From NCBI GenBank assembly GCA_015039365.1, contig WION01000772.1, forward strand, positions 1-19,880: a stretch of DNA of 19,880 bases, in the 5' to 3' direction. Both the position numbers and the translations under genes were made by a program. The notes beneath the pieces are model-generated. The model did no database searches and was not told the origin of the DNA. It saw only the letters and a program-made list of their open reading frames with translations. The stretch comes from Amanita rubescens (Eukaryota > Basidiomycota > Agaricomycetes > Agaricales > Amanitaceae). Shown piece by piece: positions 9,415-19,567 of this stretch (position 1 is its first letter; each line of letters opens with the position of its first letter).

Positions 9415-11237
9415 ATGCGTTATTCACAACAGATGAACTCTCGCTCGGGCTTTTTGTCGCTTCCAGGCGAGATACTTCACGAAATTCTTAGGCATTCGAG
9501 CTGTGAAGAGTTACTCAAATGTCGTTTGGTGCGTACCGTGATGAAACCAAGCCTTTTCCTCATTCCTGTCCATAGGTTTGCAGTTCTCTGAACAGAATTA
9601 TCGAATGCGATTCCGAATTGCTCTATATCATCGAATTGTTCAAGCATAAAATGGTTGATTGCGGCGATGCAATAACCTCCCACGCCGAACGCCTGTGCGC
9701 TTTAAGAGACAGTCAACAGGCATGGCGAGATTTGGAGTGGAAGTCCAATGTCAATGTGGACGTACAGGGGTATTGTACGGCCTACGAATTAGTGGGCGGC
9801 GTGTTCGCGAAAACGAACGGCGAAGACATGTTCCTTGCTTGGTTACCAAGTGCGAAGAGCCCAGGATATACCGTCTACCATGAAGACATCAAGATGGACT
9901 TGCGAGATTTTGCCATAGATCCTACACAGGATCTGATAGTACTGTTGGAAGAAGATGACACGTACGCGACTATTCCTCCTTTGCGCTAGCCGTCGCTTAA
10001 TCATCAACTTAGTGTCTTTCAGGAGGATTTGTCGAGAAATATGCGATTACATCTGCGGACCATGTCTACCATGGGGCATCACCCGAAAGCTCAGAGCCTG
10101 AGCTGCGTTTAGCATTCGCCACCGCATTAATACCGCCTTTGTGCAGATAGCCTCAGATGTATTGGCCGTGTTTTTGACATTGGGGTTCCAAACTCGCTTG
10201 ATCTTGTGGAACTGGGAAGCCGACCAGCTTCTTAGCGTATGTGTCACGATTACTAAACCGTTTTACCTTTCTCATCGATGCATACATCAATCAGGATTCC
10301 GATGAAAATCAATACCCCATACCACCTATTTCTTGGGATTTCGCGCTCATTAGCCCTCGTGCTTTCATGATCACCACCATCGATGACGACGGGGCTATCT
10401 TGCTTTACAAGTTCTCCTGCGCGGACGATCCTATTCCCGTCCATGTGGTGACATTACGTATGCCACCTCTGCTGGATGACCGTTCTTTGCTATTTTTGTC
10501 ATCCCATTCCGGGCCGTTTTTAGCCAAGCCTCCCCACGGGACAGAATTCACAACGGGGCCAGATTCTCGGGTTCAGACCCTTTCTGTTGGATACCGTAAT
10601 GAGAATATGCCCATCGGGAGCCCCCTCCATTTCGGCTTGTTCTATGTCCACAATAGGTCACTCGAAACATATATCAAAGACTACGGAAGAATTGATGGAA
10701 GTCTTGGCAAAGGCCGAAATCAAATGTCCCATGCGACTGAGGTTCCGTGGCATGAATGGGGCCCCGGAAACACCCGATTTAGCACCGTCCGTTCTCCAAC
10801 TCATTGGCTACGGTACCCATCATCGTTATTTCATCCTGTACATCCTCCTCATCATTTCCTTTCTCTAGTTATGTTCAAGGTGAACGTGTAGTCCAGCCCC
10901 CCGAGTCCCATGATGGCCATAACGCATTGGAAGTTTGGGATTTTAACGTTTTCCGGGACAACACGAAGAGACTCGGAGGTCGAGTCGAAATAATACCTCT
11001 ACAATGGTCGCCGCTTCACTTTTCAGAGAACCGCTGATTACAAGTCTTCCTTATCAAGCTCAAGTCCGTATGGTTAATGAGGAGTATGGAGCATTCATGA
11101 TCGATGAGGAGAGAATAGTTGCTTTGAAGGTTCGTGCTGTCGATGTCTCATTCTCAGCGTATTGCCAACTCTGTTCACTTCAGGTCAACCCTGCAAATAA
11201 GGAGGAAATCGTGGGGTTGCACGTGTACTGCTTTTAA
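9415..11237 (+). pseudogene. F-box domain protein, frameshifted as read
   Basis: Exons: 9415-9528, 9576-9961, 10013-10236, 10295-10812, 10869-11129, 11184-11237 (about 519 aa). The N-terminus has an F-box (FLSLPGEILHEIL, then LLKCRLVCSSLNRII), which would bind Skp1 and recruit substrates to an SCF ubiquitin ligase. The remainder matches the long C-terminal region of mushroom F-box families: DFAIDPTQDLIVLLEE, RLHLRTMST, TRLILWNWEADQLLS, VPWHEWGPGNTRF, WLRYVQGERVV and ending IVGLHVYCF. The frame breaks near 10091 and near 10117 (two -1 losses, or one +1), and by -1 near 10995. It could be a decaying member of a large family or a good gene with sequence errors. ATG 9415 is chosen; an in-frame ATG at 9433 is equally possible. 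It starts 93 bp from the 5' end of the divergent tRNA gene. Confidence 0.8.
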
Positions 11238-11601
11238 TTGAATTCATCTTTTTTGACGGCCCACATGCTGCTTGTAAAGATAGTGACCTGATTACATCAG
11301 GCTGAATGATATTTTTGTATTATTCGACACCTGAAAGCTGGCAGCGGCGCGCGGGCGTGGTTCATTTGATCTGATAAGGGAAACTGGTGTGAGCGGTACG
11401 ATCGTGATGCTGTCTTGTGCATTCAATTGGTGTGAACGAGGCTTACACTTGCAGTGTCAGGGATACGCATGGGATAAACAACCGGGGGTGTCGAAGATAA
11501 GGTGGCGCCGGGGTTCCCGGCTCTTTTCTTCTCGGTTGACCTTCCCCACTTCACCTGATAGGGTATTCCGCACAACTTCCTCTTTCAACGCTTCAGAAAG
11601 C
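11238..11601. promoter_or_regulatory. Upstream region of the permease gene
   Basis: 364 bases with no recognisable gene. The last ~90 bases before the permease ATG are C/T-rich on the coding strand, as in many fungal core promoters. The frame is open upstream to an ATG at 11407, but those codons do not resemble permease N-termini. Confidence 0.4.
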
Positions 11602-14378
11602 ATGTCAACCGAAGACAACAGTGCATCGATGGTGGAACATGGGGGGTCCACTCCTACAGACAAGTTAGAAGGGGACGAGGCTGAACTGGCTCGTATGGGC
11701 TACAAACAGGAATTGAAGTAAGTCTGGACCGCTTCGATCGAGGTCAATTCTCTAAGCCTATCACTAGACGGGATTTGGGACTTTTGCAGGTGCGCTTCTG
11801 ACCCTGAATTCGCCCAGACTTACCGTTTCTAACGTATTGGTCGTCTTCTCAACCAGAACTTTGGCGTACGTCACTTTGACGGCTTCATCCACGAACCGAT
11901 GCCTATCTGAATTGTCGTGATAGATGTCGTTCTCCATTATCTCAATCCTTACAGGCATGCCATCGTTGTTTTTGTATGGTTTGGTCAGTTGAATCAGTAA
12001 CCTCTGTTATTCGATAAGCTCACGTACCATTTGAAGAATACTGGTGGTCCTGCCGTTATGACATGGAGTTGGGTTATTGTTTGTAAGTTTCATATGTTGG
12101 CGTTCCCCTTCATGCATTTATGTGTTTGGAATCTGGAGCATGTTTCACCACGTCAGTCGGACTCGCCATGGCAGGTACGCCCCATCATGACCATCTTTGG
12201 TATTAATGACTATCCCGCACCGCAAGAGATTTGCAGGTGTGTCTTGGTGGTAATCTATCATGATAAGATTACAATTTCCATTAGCGCTCATCCAACGTCT
12301 GGGGGACCGTATTTTTGGGCGGCTATGCTGTCAAAACGGAAATGGGCACCACTGGCATCATGGATTACGGGTATTGAAACGAATTTCCACCTCCTTTTAA
12401 CTCCGAATGACATAAGAGTAGGTTGGTTTAACCTTCTTGGTCAGGTCGCTATTACCACTGGCATAAGGTGCGAGCCAATTCTTACCCAAGTTGTTGCTCC
12501 TAATGTCCTTGTTTGCAGTTCGCATGTGCAACCTTTATCTCTACCGTATGCACTTTGAAATCCAGCTTTTCCCCGACACCGGGAACCACAATCGGTAAAG
12601 TCGATGATTCTAGACTGGACGGGGGCGCTGTCACTAATCCTCACTAGGTATCTACGCGGCAGTCCTAATTTCACAAGGTCGAAATTCCCGATATAGTTTC
12701 AATACCTTGCCTGATACATCCACAGGTCTTACAAATACATTTGGCGTTCGGTTGTTGCACCACCTGAACAACGTCTCCATCTGGTGGCATGCAGTTGGAA
12801 CATTTGTTCTAGTAATTGCTATTTTGGCCAAGGCACCTCATCATCAGTCAGGGGACTTCGTATTCAGGACATTCCGCGACGGGACCGGGGTAGATGGTGA
12901 GGGGTGGGGATCACGGGCATCTCCTGCATACGTTGCCATAATTGGGGTAAGAGCAGGCTCCGTACTCGACGCATCTGTGATAACGTGCTGTACGATCTCT
13001 AGATATTGATGTCGCAGGTAAGAATTAACACCACTTGATGGTAGACGGAGTAACTTGGATTTGTATGTAGTACACGCTAACGGGTGGGTTTGGCCGGAAC
13101 TACCAAAAGATGGCAAGTTACTGACAAGTGTAATCTCGCAAATAACGAAGGATTCGATGCGAGCGCCCATGTGAGCCTCCGTCGTACTACTTGTGTTTTG
13201 CGCTTGACGAAAGACAGATGACAGAAGAGACTCGAAATGCGGCCATGTCAGGCAGCATCGGTATTGTCATGGGCATTGGAATTTCCGCTATCCTCGGATG
13301 GTATTTGCTGCTCGGTCTGCTTTTCTCCATTCAGGATTTAGAAGGGACGATAGCTTCTCCGACAGGCCAGCCTGTCACTCAGATTTTCCTTGATACTGTT
13401 GGAGAAGACGGTGCTATAGTGCTTATGGTACGTCACATTAGGCTCTCGGGAAATATTAGACACAACCTCATGCCTGGTTCATTAATCAATAGGTTATTAT
13501 TATTGGTGCCATGTATTTCTGCGGGTACGCATATCAAAATTAGCAGCTTACCGTCTAACGTCTAACTTTGATCCATTGTCATTTGAAGCACGTTCTGTGA
13601 CATCAAATTCCCGAATGATGTACGCATTTGCCCGTGATGGCGGGATACCAGGGCATACCTTCTTCAACAAGGTCAGCAAACAGTGGAGATCGCCGATAAG
13701 AACAGGTTTGATACCAGCTACGATTGGAATCTCTTACTCATGGCAAACACAAGTCTGGCTTGCGTGTACCCTCAGCTTCATACTCGGTCTCCCTAGTCTT
13801 GGCAGTTCTGTCGCATTTGCAGCAGCGACATCGATCGCGACCATAGGATTATACATATCATATGGTACGTTTCGATGTTTTACCGTGATAAGTGATCCTA
13901 TCTTAGCCTGGACGGTAGGCATACCGATTTTGTTGCGTATCATGAACAGACAGGACTTCGAAAAGGGACCTTTCCACTTGGGCGTTTTTTCGATTCCTGT
14001 GGCCGTTACTGCGGTAGCGTGGATAGCATTTATTACCATCGTTTTCATATTACCCCAAATAAACGTACGTCATCACGATCACAAAAGGCTAAATGATCTG
14101 AAGTCGATTTCCTGCCTTGTTACATATAGCCCGTTAATTCTCAAACGCTTAATTATGCAGTGGTCGCCGTCGGAATTGTCGTGGCGTATTGCATTGGGTT
14201 CTGGATCCTAAGCGCAAGGAAGTGGTTCACTGGTCCCGTAAGACAGATAAAAGGTAAAGTACTTAGATGTTATCCTATGCATGCCTGTCTGACTTGCCAT
14301 TGTATGACAGCGGAGGCTATGGGGATTGATGTGATAGATCCTGGGAACGCCGAGAAATTTGAAGAAGCAGTTTTGTGA
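11602..14378 (+). CDS. Amino-acid/GABA-type permease (APC family), two frame breaks
   Basis: Plasma- or vacuolar-membrane amino-acid/polyamine transporter with about 12 predicted helices and about 537 aa. Exons: 11602-11717, 11768-11789, 11857-11865, 11924-11983, 12037-12082, 12139-12174, 12227-12236, 12285-12370, 12422-12467, 12519-12594, 12648-12677, 12726-12946, 13003-13017, 13071-13083, 13151-13170, 13218-13427, 13493-13524, 13589-13705, 13754-13864, 13919-14064, 14130-14253, 14311-14378. Landmarks: RDLGLLQNFG, NTGGPAVM, SAHPTSGGPYFWAAML, GWFNLLGQVA, YTLTGFDASAHMTEET, TSNSRMMYAFARDGG and FSIPVAVTAVAWIAF. Exon phases fit everywhere except two places: -1 at the start of exon 10 (12519-12521, TT for TTT) and -2 or +1 near 13593-13597. 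The two cancel, so frame is restored downstream. Such a compensated pair suggests small indels or errors in an otherwise conserved gene. Confidence 0.88.
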
Positions 14379-14951
14379 TCATAACTTAGACGTGGCCGCA
14401 GAATACTGTGTTCAGACTTGTTCATTGAACCTTAGTTTTGGTATTTCGATTGCTACCAGCGCAAGGCTGTTCATTCATTTAGGACCGGAGAAACTACGGA
14501 TAGTCATCTACGCCTACTTGCGTACTTGCCGAACGCAGATGTGGGTACTGCATGCCAAAAATATAGAACAAACGTTATGACTAGTATTGATTAACTCCAT
14601 GGTCATGATACTCCGCTAGGTGGCGCTGGCGTTTTGCTAAAAGTAATATTACGGCGCTGTGCCCGTCAGGAAAGAACATCAGACTTGTTGGGCGGGTTCC
14701 CTACGGATTATTTGTAGGTCCGAAAGCTTAGATGACGTTAGGGCGATGGGATAAATTAGGCGTTCCATTTTACAAGGGTGTTAGACGGCACCAACATCGA
14801 CGTTCTTGGTGCTGTGCGTTCAAATCAGCGCTGAATGGAGTCATCGTGTACCTCAAACGTGGAACCGTAAGAGGGTGCAAACATGGGACGCATACTTTGT
14901 ATATAAGGTTGGTCTACGCAACAGCAGAACGAGCCCTGAACATAACAAAGC
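14379..14951. promoter_or_regulatory. Region between permease and peroxidase, with the peroxidase promoter
   Basis: About 570 bases with no gene that I can support. The right end carries the TATA box of the peroxidase gene. Confidence 0.5.
14900..14907 (+). promoter_or_regulatory. TATA box of the peroxidase gene
   Basis: TATATAAG lies 45 nt before the ATG at 14952. That leaves a short 5' leader if transcription starts about 30 nt downstream, and it supports 14952 as the true start. Confidence 0.65.
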
Positions 14952-16740
14952 ATGACTCAACCGCCTCAACCGCTGAACTTGGATAATATTCAGGGAGATA
15001 TCCTGTCTGTCTTGCATCCATCTCCAAAGTAGTGCCCGCACTGATTCCGTGTTCTTAGTGGTGGGCTACCCAAGAAGACAGAGACCAAGTTCTTCTTCCA
15101 GATCTTAAATGTCCCGAACTTCAGGAAACAGCTTCAAAAAGTTATTCCGCTCATCACAACTGTGACACAAGTATTGAAGGACCAAGATGCGATTGACAAG
15201 CACAAGAAGAAGCCTTACCCGAAACCTGAATTGATTCCGCTTTGGGGAGTTAACATCTCGTTTTCGCACTTTGGATTTGTCAAGGTAACGCACTATCTGA
15301 TGAGTTTTTGCAGATTGCGATGAATTGAGATGCTGCTTTAGCTTGGGATCAGCGACAAAAACTTGATTGACTCAGCCTTCCTTGGCGGACAAGAGGCCGA
15401 TGCACAGTCCCTTGGCGACAGTGGCACGGGAGCAGGACCAACATTTGTGCCGGACTGGCTGCCCCAATTCAAACAGCAAATACATGGCTTGATTATCTTC
15501 TCGGGGGAAAGTCACGCAACTGTTAACACCAAGGTGGCACAAGTCTTGAATATATTTGGATTCGGGACGCCCGCCTCGTCGGTTGCAGAAGTCTTCCGCG
15601 TCACAGGTGACGTAAGGCCAGGAAACGAATCCGGTCACGAACAGTAAGCAAAAGACGTATTAATACCTGTGTGATATATGCTTACTCTATTTGGTAGTTT
15701 CGGGTTTAAGGATGGAATATCGAACCCCGCAGTTATCGGATTTGATAAGAATCCTCCCCCAGGGCCACCTCCCGTGCTGCCAGGCGTTATCTTGGTCGGT
15801 AGGGAAGGGGATGCGAATCAAAAGGCTCGCGACCCCTGGATGGTAGACGGAAGTTTCTTGGCGTTCCGATTCCTTCTCCAACTTGTGCCAGAGTTCAATA
15901 AGTTCTTGGATTCAAATGCCCTCAAGGTGCAAGGCTTGACGCCGCAACAAGGGAGTGACCTTCTGGGCGCTCGTCTCATAGGCCGATGGAAGAGTGGTAA
16001 ATACCGTGGAGATTGAACATGGGAGCGGTACAGCTGATGTGTTGTGCAGGTGCCCCAATTGACTTGAGGCCTTTCGACGACGATGCATTCTTGGCTACAA
16101 ACATAGATCTGTACGTCGCATGGCTCGTTCGTTTCCGCACAGCGCTCACCATCTCATGAACAGGAACAACGATTTCAGCTATGCTGCAGAGCTTGGAACC
16201 CAGAAGATTTGCCCATTCGCTGCCCATACTCGCAAGACGAACCCGCGTTCCGACCTGAATAACCAAGTTCAAACTCATAGGATCATGCGTCGCGGGATTC
16301 AGTTCGGTCCGGAGGTTACGCCCGAAGAGAAAAAGGAACAGAAGACCATTAATAATCGTGGACTGCTATTCCAAAGCTATCAGAGCAGTATCTTGAATGG
16401 ATTCCGGTTCCTTCAAATAAGTGCGTGCCGTTTATAAAAAGATCGCAGTTGATCTGATCGGTCGTCTAGATTGGGCGAATAACATTACATTCCCATTCAC
16501 CCAAACCACGAAACAGGTTCCAGGGCAAGTATAATTTTGTGCGTGGATGACGTCGGCTGAATTTCTTGTTGTAGCTTCGACGCTATAATCGGCCAGGGGG
16601 CCAACCGGCAGCTATCCGGTACCAACCCGGATGATCCTACATTAGAGCTAAACTTGCCCATAAATTGGGTCGTCCCACGCGGTGGAGAATACTTCTTCGC
16701 TCCGTCTTTGGCCGCCTTGAAGGGGACGATAGCTTCTTAA
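14952..16740 (+). CDS. Dye-decolorizing peroxidase (DyP-type haem peroxidase)
   Basis: Intact, 472 aa, eight exons: 14952-15004, 15059-15284, 15342-15643, 15698-15996, 16050-16110, 16164-16420, 16470-16524, 16575-16740. All phases close with no frameshift. DyPs use H2O2 to oxidise dyes, phenolics and lignin-related compounds. Family marks: NIQGDIL at the N-terminus, GFKDGIS carrying the distal acid-base Asp (D199), CPFAAHTRKTNPR with the proximal haem ligand His (H335), and HRIMRRGIQFGPEV with the distal Arg (R356, 21 residues after the His, as in characterised fungal DyPs). RGLLFQSYQSSI and the closing NWVVPRGGEYFFAPSL are also typical. There is no signal peptide (it begins MTQPPQPLNLD), so as modelled it is intracellular unless an upstream exon was missed; the nearby TATA box argues against that. 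The first donor is a weak GTCTGT and the last intron is GC-AG. Confidence 0.95.
16525..16574 (+). other. GC-AG intron in the peroxidase gene (50 nt)
   Basis: CCAGG|GCAAGT..TTGTAG. The donor is the optimal GC-type sequence. Splicing joins KQVPG to FDAIIGQG in frame, and the whole 472-codon gene closes only with this junction. Confidence 0.8.
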
Positions 16741-16787
16741 GTATTGAATCCGACTTGCGCTTTTTGGATCGCCTATGAATTATGAAC

Positions 16788-16793
16788 AATAAA
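16788..16793 (+). promoter_or_regulatory. Polyadenylation signal AATAAA
   Basis: Exact AATAAA 47 nt after the peroxidase stop codon, at a usual distance for fungal 3' ends. Confidence 0.45.
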
Positions 16794-18120
16794 TTTTCTT
16801 AGCAATTTATGGTATACGTACACGGAGAAATAGCGAGCATGACAACGGAACAATCAAATGCTCTTTATGTTGCTTTGGCTAGGCATTCTGCAAATCACGT
16901 TAGAATCTAGCATCACCAGGGTTAGGGGGACGAGATTAATTTCCGGGTCCATGCATCAAACATCCACTAATCGTCTGGTGAAATCGCTCTTCGTCAAATG
17001 TCGTTCTTCGGAATTATCAACCAGGGACAGTTTGGACCAACATAACTCACAGTATTGACCCTCGATAATCTACCAGGCCTTCTACCAAGCGGTAAACTTG
17101 AGCCCAAACAAACTGGATTTCTATTGTGCAATGTAAGCTCCTGTACTGCAGACGACCCTGAGTAAGGTGACCTACATATACAGAAAAAGGTGAGACGACG
17201 GGCAGCCATATCCATCTAAATCCCCTAGCGCGTTGCATAGATAAAATTAACCATAGGAAGGGACAAAAGCAACTGACAAAGCACCTTTGGGCGAAACCGC
17301 GAGACGACGTCCTTTCGAAGCTCCTGTATGCCGTTTCGACGTGTTGATTCAATACATAAGTAGTTAGCACACACATTCGAAATCCGATGGCTCGCCTCTT
17401 GTTTAAATACTATCCATCGCCCAGTTCCATGTGAGTGCAGAGAATCGTATGACACGGTGTATTATGTGGAACAGGCGCGCTTTCAATGTCCGACACCGTC
17501 CCACTTGCTGTCCATGACAATACCTTGCCGCCTTGGTCCAGAAACATAACTATATGGTGAAATGGAAAAACTTAAGCCCATCTTGGAGCGGAAGGCTCGT
17601 ACGTCATGTAGGAAGAAGAGGCAAAAAAAACAAAAGGTTCAGTGGATTGAAGAGCCGGAACAAGGGGGTTATTCACGATATACAGGCCGTCATTGAAATA
17701 TCTGATATGAGTAACGAAACCGCGGACGAGTTTTGCTTAGAAGGGATCTCCAGGTGCTGCTACGGGAATGTAGGTGATGGTTGGGCCTCGCGCACTGTGA
17801 ACTCGCGAACTAAGAATTGAGCTGCCCTATTCGCGGCTCGGATATGCCAGCACGGTGGGAAAATCATGTCCATCTGTAGATCCGGTGAAGAAACCGGGTG
17901 GAGGACACTTGAACCACGCGTCTGGACGACAACTTGAAATTTGTCGGTTTCAACATAGTGCCTTTAGAGTGTGGCGAACAAATGTAGAAGACGCAATGTA
18001 CAAAGGCAGGCCTGAAGAACCCAGTCAGTGGAGAAATAGACTGGCGCAATAACGGCTTCCTCTTTCCCATCGACACCAGTGGGAATGATGGCCATCAACA
18101 AACAAGTCTAAATATTGGAT
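16794..18120. other. Intergenic region, no supported gene
   Basis: Frames on both strands are short and none belongs to a family I recognise. Two weak coding-like patches exist: 16999-17165, one frame with a single in-frame stop (TAA at 17044), and 17562-17696, a 44-codon Lys/Arg/Gln-rich frame. Neither connects to convincing exons. Confidence 0.4.
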
Positions 18121-18124
18121 GAGG

Positions 18125-18355
18125 TTGCAACGGCTGCAATCTCCTGCAAGGAGTTGGAACGGGTTGGAATCCCTACAAGCCCTATACGAATGACCCTTTT
18201 TTACTAATGTATTGCAAATCGCTGCTTGTAATATCTTATATTAGCTTACAATTCCTTGTAATTACTGCAAATTCAAGCCTTTTTTCGTGCCCCAAAACTG
18301 GGCTACAATTCATTACAATTTATTCATTTCCATTGCAACTCTTTACAATTTACAT
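18125..18355. repeat. AT-rich cluster of TTRCAAYT-like motifs with a ~10-bp period
   Basis: Short variants of TTACAATT, TTGCAACT and TTGTAATT recur in both orientations. One block is GTTGCAA..CTGCAAT..CTGCAAG at 18124-18150. A second runs from 18226 to 18272. A third is near 18303, 18313, 18333 and 18343, spaced by about 10 bp. The base composition differs from the GC-richer flanks. It resembles a subterminal repeat region of a DNA transposon or a MITE, but I found no terminal inverted repeat, target duplication or transposase. Confidence 0.4.
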
Positions 18356-18548
18356 GATACCAAGTACTTCTACTTGTCACGAATACGAAAGCAATGCGCT
18401 TACTCTACTTCCCGATCCGTGCGCTGCCGGCGCAGACTTCGGTTTGTCGGCTGCCGTTCTTGCTGCTTGCTTTGGACTTTGGCGCAGGGGAGACTCAGCG
18501 TCTGCGGGGCTTCGGGCCGATACAGCGTCTGAGGATCACGTGATTCCT

Positions 18549-19418
18549 TTAGTACGCATCTCCTGAGAGTCGCTGCAGCTCGTCATCAAGAGCCTTTTCT
18601 TTCTCGTACTTCTGAAGTACCATACCCACAAACTCTCCCCATTCCGTGTCACAACCACCCATACAATGCATGCACTTCACATATTCCCAGTATGCCGGCC
18701 GCCACCCCGCCATTTCCCAGTCGAGCACAGCGACGATGTGCACATCCCCATCGCCCAGAACCTTTATCAGAACATTTCCGGGATTGAGGTCCCCGTGCGT
18801 GAAGACAATGTCGTGGTCGTCCTGAAGTTCTTTCCGGATGATTTTTAGTCTCTCCATCGTCGGTTGATGTCTCGTCGAAATCGCCTGGACAACCGAAACG
18901 CGCCAATCATGGTATGCGCGCTCGTCCTCGAAGGGACCCATGTATTCGTCATCAAAGCGGTCCTCGCGAAACGTGCCGCCTTTAACAGACGCTATGCCAG
19001 TGGTGCCATAATTGTGAGACTGGGGTACTACAATAGTCCTCATTTGGTCGACGAACGCCTTCAACTCATGAGCGATGGTTCTCTTCTGTGCAGACGATAG
19101 CTTTTGGAATACATCGCGAAGAGGCACGCCTTCGACTCTTTCCATGACTAGATACGCGTAGTCCTCGTTGATCGCCCATGTGTCCAGAACGTCAGGTAAA
19201 GGGATGTTTGTATGGGCACGGATAAATCGCATGGCCTCTGCTTCATTGAATATGTTGTGCGAGCCTTTTTTCAGCATAGTGTGGCTTGTAAGCTGTATAA
19301 CGGAGGGCGTAGTCGTTGGGGGATATATGAGTTTTGCACGACGCTTCAGCTTGTCGATGAGGAGTCGTCGGGGCCACTTTAAGATCATCCCCCACAATAT
19401 CCAAAGAAACCTTCGCAT
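18549..19418 (-). CDS. APH/choline-kinase-fold phosphotransferase
   Basis: Single-exon, intact, 289 aa, starting at ATG 19418. The frame is open for 28 more codons upstream but has no further ATG. It is a protein-kinase-like fold of the APH family, with catalytic loop FTHGDLNPGNVLI (HGD at 208-210, metal-binding N215) and the DFG-equivalent VLDWEMAG (D233). NEAEAMRFI and YLVMERVEGVPL sit at the expected places in the N-lobe and hinge. Agaricomycetes carry many such genes, and the natural substrate is unknown; antibiotic resistance should not be inferred from the family name. The N-terminal MRRFLWILWGMILKWPRRLL is hydrophobic and basic and may contact membrane. It is divergent from the alpha/beta hydrolase, with 149 bp between start codons. 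Confidence 0.9.
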   Translation of the reverse strand: MRRFLWILWGMILKWPRRLLIDKLKRRAKLIYPPTTTPSVIQLTSHTMLKKGSHNIFNEAEAMRFIRAHTNIPLPDVLDTWAINEDYAYLVMERVEGVPLRDVFQKLSSAQKRTIAHELKAFVDQMRTIVVPQSHNYGTTGIASVKGGTFREDRFDDEYMGPFEDERAYHDWRVSVVQAISTRHQPTMERLKIIRKELQDDHDIVFTHGDLNPGNVLIKVLGDGDVHIVAVLDWEMAGWRPAYWEYVKCMHCMGGCDTEWGEFVGMVLQKYEKEKALDDELQRLSGDAY

Positions 19419-19567
19419 AGTTGTAGTATTTGCTATTGGCGCTGCTGGGAACAATCGTGGCACGCAAGGCGGGCCGAATCCTGCCGTGAACAACCTGAGC
19501 AAACAAACATATTAGTACCGCACAGCCCTGACCCAACTCACTAAGATTATACCTGCTACGTCGCACC

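Noticed and set aside
9218..9436. 72-codon plus-strand frame across the tRNA
   Set aside because: Its central part is the reverse complement of the tRNA-Gly gene, which has full cloverleaf and Pol III signals.
10023..10040. Frameshift at the F-box exon 2/3 junction
   Set aside because: It appeared only when the CTTTCAG acceptor at 10022 was used. The acceptor at 10012 (AACTTAG) gives a 51-nt intron and keeps the frame.
17562..17696. 44-codon Lys/Arg/Gln-rich frame
   Set aside because: Short, no recognised family, no supported exons on either side.
18549..19418. Aminoglycoside resistance gene
   Set aside because: The fold is APH-like, but fungal genomes hold many such kinases of unknown substrate; nothing here supports drug resistance.
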